Positions 23,435-32,954 of a DNA stretch of 64,000 bases are shown one piece after another. The stretch is taken from the NCBI RefSeq assembly GCF_038502225.1, contig NC_091292.1, forward strand, positions 51,929,992 to 51,993,991. The letters run 5' to 3'. Below the pieces are notes generated by a model. That model saw only the letters and a list, made by a program, of their open reading frames with translations. It ran no database searches and was not told the DNA's origin. The position numbers and the translations under genes are program-made. This DNA is from Cherax quadricarinatus. Lineage: Eukaryota; Arthropoda; Malacostraca; Decapoda; Parastacidae. Numbering within the stretch: the first letter of the stretch is position 1; each line of letters opens with the position of its first letter.

Positions 23435-24087
23435 AATGATTTGAATGGTTAATTTACTGTAATTCTACTAGCAACCTCTTGAATATTCTATTAATAACCT
23501 CCTTAAATGAAGCTCTAGCTATTTGTATTTCTATTTCTAACTGTACTTGTATGTTGGACAGCTTACCCTGTACGGTCCTGATTTATATTTATTGTTTGTG
23601 TTTGATAAGGGCGCCTACAACCCCATCCGTTTACAGTCTGCTTTATTGTCCAACGAATCCGTTTGAAATCAGTCAAGGGTTCGGACCATCAAGGGTTTGG
23701 ACCAGTCAAGGATTCGGACCAGTCGATCTGATCTGATCAGTGGGTCACTTATTTAAAACATACTAGTCGGTGATTTGGGCTAACACATGAAGGATCTACT
23801 TGAAATTATCTACCCGAGTAATATGTGATTTGATTGATACAAAAGTATAACTTGCGTGTTGATGAGCAGGTGATTTCTGGCAGCTCCTACAATGACGAAC
23901 GGTCGAGCCTCAACCCTTGTTTATCAATCGCTGTATCTAGCTTTTCTAGTTTTTTTTTTCGTCTCCACCACAATAAATGTTATATTATCACTATAGTTGA
24001 CTGGTGGAAATTTTGGAGGAAGGACGCTTTTTCTGTAGTAATAATTGCTTCTCGTTGTGTATATTGCGACCGCTGGTAACTACAGGT

Positions 24088-24472
24088 TACCAGGAGGACA
24101 GATGGGCTAGTGAGAGTATAGGTAATGAGGTCGATGTTGTATGGAGTAGGTTGAAGAAGGTAGTGTTAGAGCATTCCGCAAAAGTTTGTGGTTACCGAAA
24201 ATTGGGTGTGGGAGGGACGAAGAGCGATTGGTGGAATGATTTGGTAAAGAGAGTAGTAAGAGAGAAAAAGTTAGCATATGAGAGGCTTTTAGAAGTGATT
24301 CAAGGAAGGAGGAGTATATGAAGAGAAAAAGAGAGGTTAAGAGAGTGGTGAAGAAATGTAAAAGGAAAGCATATGAAGAGTGGGTGAGATGTTATCAACA
24401 AATTTTGTTAAAAATAAGAAAAAGTTTTGGAGAGATTAAGATGAGAAAGCCTTGAGAACAAATGGATTTGAT
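24088..24472 (+). pseudogene. RTE LINE copy 2, continuation after the LINE A insertion
   Basis: Matches 30620-31005 of the better RTE copy: AGGACAGATGGGCTAGTGAG, VCGYRKLGVGGTKSDWWNDL, KRVVREKKLAYERLLE. It confirms that LINE A inserted into a pre-existing RTE copy, with loss of about 55 bp of target. Confidence 0.8.
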
Positions 24473-24474
24473 AG

Positions 24475-24475
<1 letters not shown>

Positions 24476-24546
<71 letters not shown>
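24476..24546. repeat. (TAA)n microsatellite
   Basis: About 22 TAA units, the expanded 3' tail of the adjacent SINE on the minus strand. Confidence 0.97.
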
Positions 24547-24547
<1 letters not shown>

Positions 24548-24795
24548 TAATTTTATTTCAGCACGATACATTGAAGATTGAGACACTTATGCAGCATATG
24601 GGAATCTTTATTCCTGAATAAAGATTCCCATATGCTGCATAAGTGTCTCAATCTTCAACTTGTCGGTTTTTCAAACCATTCATCACAGCACGATACATGT
24701 TTGAACGAAGGAGTATAACAATCGGGTGTACTTGCCAAAAGCCCCTTTATATGCAGAGCATTTCGGGCAAACTTAAGACTAACCTAAGATTAATA
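24547..24795 (-). repeat. SINE (minus strand) interrupted by a hairpin element
   Basis: Minus-strand sequence GCCCGAAATGCTCTGCATAT, then AAGTACACCCGATTG and a GCTGAAATAAAATTATCATT tail into (TTA)n, as in the plus-strand SINE at 34300-34592. A 114-bp hairpin element is inserted at 24572-24685. Confidence 0.75.
24559..24698. mobile_element. 114-bp hairpin element with 13-bp target duplication
   Basis: CAGCACGATACAT is duplicated at 24559-24571 and 24686-24698. Within are perfect 43-bp inverted arms, 24571-24613 and 24616-24658, with a 2-nt loop. The arms carry the GATTGAGACACTTATGC sequence of the larger elements. A 3' tail follows with GTCGGTTTTTCAAACC, a GGTTT/AAACC stem-loop. It lacks the ribozyme core, because the arms stop before it. 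Confidence 0.88.
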
Positions 24796-27110
24796 AGAAC
24801 ATAAGAACATAAGAACGAAGGAACACTGCAGAAGGCCTACTGGCCCATGCGAGGCAGGTCCAAGTCTCCTACCGGCTTAAGCCAATGCACCCAACCTAGT
24901 CAGGTCAGGTCACATTGACTTAAGGGAGGAACACGGCAACCGACCTGTTAGCACAGGTCTAACTCACACCCACCCACATCTACTCATGTATTTATCCAAC
25001 CTATTTTTAAAGCTACACAACGTTCTGGCCTCTATAACGGTACTTGGGAGTTTGTTCCACTCATCCACAACTCTATTACCAAACCAGTACTTTCCTATAT
25101 CCTTCCTGAATCTGAATTTTTCCAACTTAAAACCATTGCTGCGAGTCCTGTCTAGGCTAGATATTTTCAGCACACTATTTACATCCCCTTTATTTATTCC
25201 TGTCTTCCACTTATACACCTCAATCATATCCCCCCTAATTCTACGTCTTTCTAGAGAGTGCAGTTTCAGGGCCCTTAGTCTATCTTCATAGGGAAGGTTT
25301 CTGATACATGGGATCATCTTTGTCATCCTCCTTTGTACATTTTCCAGAGAATTTATATCCATTCTGTAATACGGTGACCAAAACTGTGCAGCATAATCTA
25401 AATGAGGCCTAACCAAGGATGTATAGAGTTGAAGAACAACCTGAGGACTCCTATTATTTATGCTTCTTGATATGAAGCCAAGGATTCTATTAGCTTTATT
25501 GCGAACACTTATGCACTGTTGTCTTGGTTTCAGATTACTGCTAACCAGAACTCCTAAATCTTTTTCGCAATCCGTAATATTAAGATCTACATTATTTAGT
25601 TTATATGTGGCATGGTTATTGTCCTGTCCAACATTTAGAACTTTGCATTTGTCTATATTAAACTGCATCTGCCACTTCTCCGACCACTGCATCAGTCTAT
25701 TCAAATCTTCCTGGAGTGCTCGAATGTCCTCGTCAGAATGAATTCGACGGCCTATTTTGGTGTCTTCGGCAAACTTGCCAATGTCGCTCTTTATGCCCTC
25801 ATCTATGTCGTTTATGTAGATTGTGAACAGCAGGGGGCCCAACACTGACCCCTGTGGAACACCGCTCGTGACGCTACCCCACTCTGATTTCTCCCCATTT
25901 ATGCAAACTCTCTGCTGCCTATTTGTCAACCATGCCTCTATCCAGGAAAAAATTTCTCCTCCTATTCCATGTGCTTTAATTTTCCTCAACAGTCTCTGAT
26001 GTGGGACCCTGTCAAAAGCCTTACTGAAGTCCATATACACAATATCATATTCATTACCATGATCTACCTCCTCAAATACCTTAGTGAAAAAAGTTAATAA
26101 ATTCGTAAGGCAGGAACGCCCCTTTGTAAAACCATGCTGAGATTCGTTGATTAATTTATGCTTTTCAAGGTGGCTACGAACTGCCTCGGCAATTATTGAT
26201 TCCATAAATTTTCCCACTATGGAGGTTAGGCTTATTGGTCTATAGTTCGAAGCTAAGGACCTGTCACCTGTTTTGAAAATAGGTATCACATTTGCCATTT
26301 TCCACTTATCTGGCACCATGCCAGTTTGTAGTGATATGTTGAAAAGATTAGCCAAAGGTGTGCTAAGCTCCTCTTTACATTCCTTTAGAACCCTTGCATA
26401 CAGTTCATCAGGGCCTGGGGATTTGTTAGGTTTTAATTTATCTATTTGCCTAAGGACCATGTCACTTGTGACCCTAATAGTGCACAGTTTATTATCGTCC
26501 TGTTCTACATAATTTATCATTACTGGAATATCGCTGGTATCCTCCTGTGTAAAAACTGAGAGGAAGTATGTGTTAAAAATTCTACACATTTCCTTATCAC
26601 TGTCAGTGAGCTGACCCGAGGAACTTTTGAGTGGGCCTATCTTGTCCCTGATCTTACTTCTGTATACCTGAAAGAATCCTTTTGGGTTAGTCTTCGATTC
26701 TCTTGCAACTTTAACCTCATAATCTCTTTTTGCTTTTCTAATTCCCTTTTTTATTTCTCTCTTTAACTGAATATATCGATTTCTTAATTGCCCCTCTCCT
26801 CTTTTGATTTGCCTATATATGCCTCTCTTTTGACCAATCAGATATTTTAATCTATTGTTCATCCATTTAGGATCATTTTTGTTTGATCTGATTTCCCTAT
26901 TTGGAACATAATTTGACTGAGCAGCTAGAACTATGCCCTGGAAAGCATCATATCGGCAACCATCACCACCTACCTGACCCTTAGTCAGGTCATTCCAGTT
27001 CAGCCCACCTAAGTAATTTTTCAGTCCTATGAAATCAGCCAAGCGAAAGTCAGGGACGGAGACTTGATTGCCATTATTAGGGGAATTCCAGGCAATAACA
27101 GTTCAGTAAT
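24796..27110 (-). mobile_element. CR1-like LINE B, 5'-truncated
   Basis: Sense on the minus strand. The 3' end has a GGCCAGTAGGCCTTCTGCAG region and terminal TTCTTATG repeats (24796-24822), the CR1 hallmark. One long ORF (24964-27042) fills the body. The element is cut at about 27110 by the ribozyme-repeat element; the endonuclease is absent. Confidence 0.85.
24964..27042 (-). CDS. LINE B reverse transcriptase, long ORF with altered active site
   Basis: A 692-codon uninterrupted frame. It begins in the linker (DPKWMNNRLKYLIGQKRGIY). RT motifs: SPGPDELYARVLKECKEEL, SNYRPISLTSIVGKFMESII, NESQHGFTKGRSCLTNLLTF, motif A VYMDFSKAFDRVPHQRLL, motif B GVPQGSVLGPLLFTIYIND, and thumb QFNIDKCKVLNVGQ with KDLGVLVSSNLK. 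Motif C reads KFAEDTKI, so the first catalytic aspartate of FADD is replaced by glutamate (GAA GAC). The C terminus (SLERRRIRGDMIEVYKWKTG, FGNRVVDEWNKLPSTVIEAR) is complete, ending in the usual Cys-Gly-Trp-Val. The coding frame looks young, yet the enzyme is probably dead or weakened. The endonuclease is missing through 5' truncation. Confidence 0.85.
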   Translation of the reverse strand: MADFIGLKNYLGGLNWNDLTKGQVGGDGCRYDAFQGIVLAAQSNYVPNREIRSNKNDPKWMNNRLKYLIGQKRGIYRQIKRGEGQLRNRYIQLKREIKKGIRKAKRDYEVKVARESKTNPKGFFQVYRSKIRDKIGPLKSSSGQLTDSDKEMCRIFNTYFLSVFTQEDTSDIPVMINYVEQDDNKLCTIRVTSDMVLRQIDKLKPNKSPGPDELYARVLKECKEELSTPLANLFNISLQTGMVPDKWKMANVIPIFKTGDRSLASNYRPISLTSIVGKFMESIIAEAVRSHLEKHKLINESQHGFTKGRSCLTNLLTFFTKVFEEVDHGNEYDIVYMDFSKAFDRVPHQRLLRKIKAHGIGGEIFSWIEAWLTNRQQRVCINGEKSEWGSVTSGVPQGSVLGPLLFTIYINDIDEGIKSDIGKFAEDTKIGRRIHSDEDIRALQEDLNRLMQWSEKWQMQFNIDKCKVLNVGQDNNHATYKLNNVDLNITDCEKDLGVLVSSNLKPRQQCISVRNKANRILGFISRSINNRSPQVVLQLYTSLVRPHLDYAAQFWSPYYRMDINSLENVQRRMTKMIPCIRNLPYEDRLRALKLHSLERRRIRGDMIEVYKWKTGINKGDVNSVLKISSLDRTRSNGFKLEKFRFRKDIGKYWFGNRVVDEWNKLPSTVIEARTLCSFKNRLDKYMSRCGWV

Positions 27111-27826
27111 TGAAGAATTGAGACACTTATGCAACACATGGGAATCTTTATTGAAGAAACGTTTCGCCACACAGTGGCTTCATCAGTCCAATACAAAGTA
27201 GAAGTGGGTAAGGAGAGTAGAAGTTTGAGGTAATCAGTCCCTCAACCTGGAATCGATGTGTTCAGTCCATCACTCTTGTAGGAAGTGCAGCAAAGGGCCA
27301 GAGAGGTGGCTTATACACTGCGGTGAGATGAGTTGAAGCAGGAGGAGGCGGGATCACAGTGGGACCTGCCACTAGTGTAAGTAGGTCGTCGTCCAAAGGT
27401 TGGGCAAGCGTTGAAGTCTTTGTACCAAGATACCATGATGTTGCAGTGTCTGACAGATGTGATGAATGGTTTTGAAAACCGACAAGTTGAAGAATTGAGA
27501 CACTTATGCAACACATGGGAATCTTTATTGAAGAAATGTTTCGCCACGCAGTGGCTTCATCAGTCCAATACAAAGTAGAAGTGGGTAAGGAGAGTAGAAG
27601 TTTGAGGTAATCAGTCCCTCAACCTAATGGACTGAACACATCGATTCCAGGTTAAGGGACTGATTACCTCAAACTTCTACTCTCCTTACCCACTTCTACT
27701 TTGTATTGGACTGATGAAGCCACTGCCTGGCGAAACGTTTCTTCAATGATGATTCCCATGTGTTGCATAAGTGTTTCAATTCTTCAACTTGTCGGTTTTC
27801 AAAACCATTCATCAGTGCAGTAATTG
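27101..27826. mobile_element. hammerhead-repeat element, about 1.5 units plus inverted end
   Basis: Flanked by AGTTCAGTAATTG (27100-27112) and AGTGCAGTAATTG (27814-27826), a 13-bp target duplication with one mismatch. One full unit of about 377 bp (27111-27487) is followed by a partial unit, then an inverted segment (about 27629-27814) ending in the tail GTCGGTTTTCAAAACC. The ribozyme core occurs twice on the minus strand (near 27150-27190 and 27530-27565) as CTGATGA-A-GCCAC-TGT-GTGGC-GAAAC. The second contains a G (GCGTGG). On the plus strand at 27709-27740 stem II is altered (GCCACTGCCTGGC). Confidence 0.85.
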
Positions 27827-27839
27827 TACTTATGATCAT

Positions 27840-29710
27840 TAGGTGAGTTACAATGACTGCAACATAACTGAATGTTTTGTTAGTTCATGTTATATGACTT
27901 TAATAAGTTTGGTAGAGAAGAATTACAGTTTTGATTATTAACCTAAGATGGACACAATGGAATGATTAACAATGAGAGGATTACAGATACTGAAAGTATA
28001 CATATATTGATTATAATGTTTTAACTAAGTATTGAGCAAATGCATGTATAATTTTTACATATGTATTTATGATGAGGTGGGATAGGTTAAGGAGATAAGA
28101 TTTTTTTAACTGTAGTTTTAAAAATGCCAGAAGTTCTGGAGATTTCTGGCAGAGTTCCAGATTTTGAACCCTTTTATGTACATTTAGTTTTTGAAAATAT
28201 TTAACCTGACACGGGGAATGTCACAAAGATTTTCATGCCTAGTCTTATGTCTATGGATCCTATTGTAACTGTCAAGAAAGCGTTTCAGGTCAGGATTTAT
28301 ATTAGATTGATTATTCTGTGAATGTTGGTTGCACAGTAGTACGAGTGAATGTTTCGTATAGTGAGTTGGTTGAGGTCTTCGAAGAGTGGTGGGAGGGGGT
28401 GTTGTCTAGCTGTGGATTGTGTGATCATTCGCACTGCAGCATTTTGTTGGATTTTTATTGGCTTTACGTTATTTGTCGTTGTGGAACCCCAGGTACAAAT
28501 AGCATAGGTGAGGTAGGGGTAGATCAGTGAACTGTGCTGTTACACTACTTACACTATAGTATGCCAACTGTTTTAGATACTTTTTTAGTTATGTGTTGGA
28601 TATGGATGTTGAATTTCAAGTTGTTGTAAAGGTGCAGACCCAGGAATTTTCCCTCATTATGTTCAGCAATAAGGATGTTGTTTAATTGCATAATGTTTAG
28701 CTGGACCTCACTTCCTTTAGTCCCAAACATAATGCAAAAGGTTTTGTCTATATTCAGTGTGTCTATTGACTGTCATCCAGGTTGCTACTTTTGCGAGCTC
28801 TTCATTAACAATAGTGTTGAGTGAGGTTATATTAGGGTGGGACATGACAAAAGTCGTGTCGTCAGCAAAGAGAATAGCCGTAAGTTGTTGCGACACGCTT
28901 GGAAGATCGTTGATGTATAAAAAAAAAGAAGGGGCCAAGAACGCTTCCCTGCGGTACACCAATATCCAGGGGTCTTGTTGAGGAGGTTGTGTCCTTCATA
29001 GGCTTATTGCTTTCTATTAGTAAGGTAACACTTGGTAAATGCAAGTTCGTGGCCTCTTATACCGTAATGATCAAGCTTTAGGAGTAGGATGCTGTGATCT
29101 ACTGTATCAAAAGCTTTCTTAAGGTCGATTAAGAATCCCCGTGGGTAATTTTTTTTAAGTGCCGTGTAAAGTATGTCTAGCATTTTATTATTGCGTCATT
29201 TGTTCCTTTGTTTATTGAAGCCAAACTGGCAGAGGTTGAGGATGCTTTGTGATGTTATGAATGAATATAACCTTTAGTGTATGAGCTTCTCGAAGATACT
29301 GGAAAGTAAAGGCAAATTTGTTATTGGCCTATAATTGTTTACATCTGTTGGGTCACCACCTCTGTGTATTGCTGTAATCCATGCTATTGTAATCCTTGCT
29401 AGTGTTATTTTTCAGTGATCTGTTAGAGTAATGCAATATTGGGTGAAAGGACTTGAACCGCTCTTATGTACCATAGTGGTGGCACTTGGGCTATATTTCC
29501 TGATATGCTTTCAGAGTTAATAATCATAGGATCTTCAGGGGGCTCTGTTGGTGCAAGATAGAGGGATGTGGGAAGTTTCCGTCTCGGGCATTGGTATTTG
29601 GAATTTTACTGGCGAGATTTGATCCCAGGGTTGAGAAGTCATTTATCCAGTTAGCTGTATCAATAGGCTGGAGTTTCTGTTCGTTTGGTTTAATTAGTAC
29701 AATATTACTG
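27840..29710 (-). pseudogene. Jockey-like LINE C, RT half
   Basis: Minus-strand RT pieces across frames: GVPQGSVLGPFFF (motif B, 28925-28965), LYINDLPSVSQQL, and motif C AILFADDTTFVMSH (28850-28890). Further on come KFLGLHLYNNLKFNIHIQH (about 28600-28660) and a motif A remnant near 29120-29150. The element is split at about 29710 by the RTE element and continues at 32955-34260. Stops and shifts are frequent. Confidence 0.75.
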
Positions 29711-29797
29711 GGAGCAATGGGCTAGTAACCCCTTCTCCTGTAGACATTTACTAAAAAAGAGAAGAAGAAAAACTTTATAAAACTGGGATGCTTAAAT

Positions 29798-31033
29798 GTG
29801 CGTGGATGTAGTGCGGATGATAAGAAACAGATGATTGCTGATGTTATGAATGAAAAGAAGTTGGATGTCCTGGCCCTAAGCGAAACAAAGCTGAAGGGGG
29901 TAGGGGAGTTTCAGTGGGGGGAAATAAATGGGATTAAATCTGGAGTATCTGAGAGAGTTAGAGCAAAGGAAGGGGTAGCAGTAATGTTGAATGATCAGTT
30001 ATGGAAGGAGAAAAGAGAATATGAATGTGTAAATTCAAGAATTATGTGGATTAAAGTAAAGGTTGGATGCGAGAAGTGGGTTATAATAAGCGTGTATGCA
30101 CCTGGAGAAGAGAGGAATGCAGAGGAGAGAGAGAGATTTTGGGAGATGTTAAGTGAATGTATAGGAGCCTTTGAACCAAGTGAGAGAGTAATTGTGGTAG
30201 GGGACATGAATGCTAAAGTAGGAGAAACTTTTAGAGAGGGTGTGGTAGGTAAGTTTGGGGTGCCAGGTGTAAATGATAATGGGAGCCCTTTGATTGAACT
30301 TTGTATAGAAAGGGGTTTAGTTATAGGTAATACATATTTTAAGAAAAAGAGAATAAATAAGTATACAAGATATGACGTAGGGCGAAATGACAGTAGTTTG
30401 TTGGATTATGTATTGGTAGATAAAAGACTGTTGAGTAGACTTCAGGATGTACATGTTTATAGAGGGGTCACAGATACATCAGATCACTTTCTAGTTGTAG
30501 CTACACTGAGAGTAAAAGGTAGATGGGATACAAGGAGAATAGAAGCATCAGGGAAGAGAGAGGTGAAGGTTTATAAACTAAAAGAGGAGGCAGTTAGGGT
30601 AAGATATAAACAGCTATTGGAGGATAGATGGGTTAATGAGAGCATAGGCAATGGGGTCGAAGACGTATGGGGTAGGTTTAAAAATGTAGTGTTAGAGTGT
30701 TCAGCAGAAGTTTGTGGTTACAGGAAAGTGGGTGCGGGAGGGAAGAGGAGCGATTGGTGGAATGATGATGTAAAGAGAGTAGTAAGGGAGAAAAAGTTAG
30801 CATATGAGAAGTTTTTACAAAGTAGAAGTGATGCAAGGAGAGAAGAGTATATGGAGAAAAAGAGAGAGGTTAAGAGAGTGGTGAAGCAATGTAAAAAGAG
30901 AGCAAATGAGAGAGTGGGTGAGATGTTATCAACAAATTTTGTTGAAAATAAGAAAAAGTTTTGGAGTGAGATTAACAAGTTAAGAAAGCCTGGAGAACAA
31001 ATGGATTTGCCAGTTAAAAATAGGAGAGGATAG
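29798..31033 (+). CDS. RTE copy 1 endonuclease and linker
   Basis: A 411-codon frame. It starts MRGCSADDKKQMIADVMNEK, preceded by KTGMLKCAW-type leader codons. APE-type endonuclease motifs: LALSETKLKGVG (catalytic Glu), ISVYAPGEE, IVVGDMNAKVG (Asp, Asn), GRNDSSLLDYVLVD, and the C-terminal TDTSDHFLVVATLR (Asp-His). The linker contains RSDWWNDDVKRVVREKKLAY and a basic coiled stretch. The frame stops at TAG 31031-31033. The RTE copy at 34829 has GAGGAG at the equivalent place, so the stop is probably a point mutation; the RT continues in the same frame. Confidence 0.85.
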   Translation: MRGCSADDKKQMIADVMNEKKLDVLALSETKLKGVGEFQWGEINGIKSGVSERVRAKEGVAVMLNDQLWKEKREYECVNSRIMWIKVKVGCEKWVIISVYAPGEERNAEERERFWEMLSECIGAFEPSERVIVVGDMNAKVGETFREGVVGKFGVPGVNDNGSPLIELCIERGLVIGNTYFKKKRINKYTRYDVGRNDSSLLDYVLVDKRLLSRLQDVHVYRGVTDTSDHFLVVATLRVKGRWDTRRIEASGKREVKVYKLKEEAVRVRYKQLLEDRWVNESIGNGVEDVWGRFKNVVLECSAEVCGYRKVGAGGKRSDWWNDDVKRVVREKKLAYEKFLQSRSDARREEYMEKKREVKRVVKQCKKRANERVGEMLSTNFVENKKKFWSEINKLRKPGEQMDLPVKNRRG

Positions 31034-32702
31034 TTATTAAATGGAGAGTTAGAGGTATGGGGAAGATGGAGGGAATATTTTGAGGAATTGTTAAATGTTG
31101 ATGAAGATAGGGAAGCTGTGATTTCGTGTATAGGACAAGGAGGAATAACATCTTGTAGGAGTGAGGAAGAGCCAGTTGTGAGTGTGGGGGAAGTTCGTGA
31201 GGCAGTAGGTAAAATGAAAGGGGGTAAGGCAGCCGGGATTGATGGGATAAAGATAGAAATGTTAAAAGCAGGTGGGGATATAGTTTTGGAGTGGTTGGTG
31301 CAATTATTTAATAAATGTATGGAAGAGGGTAAGGTACCTAGGGATTGGCAGAGAGCATGCATAGTTCCTTTGTATAAAGGCAAAGGGGATAAAAGAGAGT
31401 GCAAAAATTATAGGGGGATAAGTCTGCTGAGTATACCTGGTAAAGTGTATGGTAGAGTTATTATTGAAAGAATTAAGAGTAAGACGGAGAATAGGATAGC
31501 AGATGAACAAGGAGGCTTTAGGAAAGGTAGGGGGTGTGTGGACCAGGTGTTTACAGTGAAACATATAAGTGAACAGTATTTAGATAAGGCTAAAGAGGTC
31601 TTTGTGGCATTTATGGATTTGGAAAAGGCGTATGACAGGGTGGATAGGGGGGCAATGTGGCAGATGTTGCAAGTGTATGGTGTAGGAGGTAGGATACTGA
31701 AAGCAGTGAAGAGTTTTTACGAGGATAGTGAGGCTCAAGTTAGAGTATGTAGGAAAGAGGGAAATTATTTCCCAGTAAAAGTAGGCCTTAGACAAGGATG
31801 TGATGTCACCGTGGTTGTTTAATATATTTATAGATGGGGTTGTAAGAGAAGTAAATGCGAGGGTCTTGGCAAGAGGCGTGGAGTTAAAAGATAAAGAATC
31901 ACACACAAAGTGGGAGTTGTCACAGCTGCTCTTTGCTGATGACACTGTGCTCTTGGGAGATTCTGAAGAGAAGTTGCAGAGATTGGTGGATGAATTTGGT
32001 ATGGTGTGCAAAAGAAGAAAATTAAAGGTGAATACAGGAAAGAGTAAGGTTATGAGGATAACAAAAAGACTAGGTGATGAAAGATTGAATATCAGATTGG
32101 AGGGAGAGAGTATGGAGGAGGTAAATGTATTCAGATATTTGGGAGTGGACGTGTCAGCGGATGGGTCTATGAAAGATGAGGTGAATCATAGAATTGATGA
32201 AGGGAAAAGAGTGAGTGGTGCACTTAGGAGTCTGTGGAGACAAAGAACTTTGTCCTTGGAGCCAAAGAGGGGAATGTATGAGAGTATAGTTTTACCAACG
32301 CTCTTATATGGGTGTGAAGCATGGGTGATGAATGTTGCAGCGAGGAGAAGGCTGGAGGCAGTGGAGATGTCGTGTCTGAGGGCAATGTGTGGTGTGAATA
32401 TAATGCAGAGAATTCGTAGTTTGGAAGTTAGGAGGAGGTGCGGGATTACCAAAACTGTTGTCCAGAGGGCTGAGGAAGGGTTGTTGAGGTGGTTCGGACA
32501 TGTAGAGAGAATGGAGCGAAACAGAATGACTTCTAGAGTGTATCAGTCTGTAGTGGAAGGAAGGCGGGGTAGGGGTCGGCCTAGGAAAGGTTGGAGAGAG
32601 GGGGTAAAGGAGGTTTTGTGTGCGAGGGGCTTGGACTTCCAGCAGGCATGCGTGAGCGTGTTTGATAGGAGTGAATGGAGACAAATGGTTTTTAATACTT
32701 GA
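31034..32702 (+). pseudogene. RTE copy 1 reverse transcriptase, 2-bp deletion
   Basis: In frame with the endonuclease to about 31800: MKGGKAAGIDGIKIEMLKAG, ENRIADEQGGFRKGRGCVDQ, motif A AFMDLEKAYDRVDRGAM, and GLRQGCD. At 31798-31803 the sequence is GGATGTGATGTC where the copy at 38310 has GATGTGTGATGTC; losing one TG unit shifts the frame. The other frame continues from 31800: MSPWLFNIFIDGVVREVN, motif C SQLLFADDTVLLGDSEEK, then VFRYLGVDVSADGSMKDEVN, VVQRAEEGLLRWFGHVERME and GRGRPRKGWREGVKEVL. Both catalytic aspartates are present. This is the CFDP2-like RTE family C terminus. Confidence 0.85.
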
Positions 32703-32954
32703 CGTGCTGTTGAAGTGTGAGCAAAGTAACATTTATGAAGGGGTTCAGGGAAACCGGCAGGCCGGACTTGAGTCCTGGAGATGGGAAGTACAGTGCCTGC
32801 ACTCTGAAGGAGGGGTGTTAATGTTGCAGTTTAAAAACTGTAGTGTAAAGCACCCTTCTGGCAAGACAGTGATGGAGTGAATGATGGTGAAAGTTTTTCT
32901 TTTTCGGGCCACCCTGCCTTGGTGGGAATCGGCCAGTGTGATAATAATAAAAAT

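Larger units (their letters stand above)
19081..24087 (-). mobile_element. CR1-like LINE A, near full length
   Basis: A non-LTR element of about 5 kb on the minus strand, inserted in RTE copy 2. Order in the sense direction: 5' UTR (about 24087-23435), ORF1 with PHD and CCCH zinc fingers (23434-22013), APE endonuclease (22125-21600, frameshifted), linker and RT (21414-19395), C terminus (19379-19104), and a 3' end finishing at the CTCTCTTCAGGTA tail. Truncated copies with the same 3' end lie at 35171, 54560 and 58545, two of them with short tandem ACTCCAGGTA tails. The frame is broken in the endonuclease and RT, so this copy is not autonomous. Confidence 0.85.
29711..32951 (+). mobile_element. 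RTE LINE copy 1, almost complete
   Basis: Plus-strand element from leader GAGCAATGGGCTAGTAACCC to 3' end TCGGCCAGTGTGATAATAAT with an AAT-rich tail. It encodes a single endonuclease-RT protein of roughly 970 residues in 29798-32702, broken by one nonsense codon and one 2-bp deletion. It is inserted in Jockey-like element C, whose two halves flank it. Confidence 0.88.
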
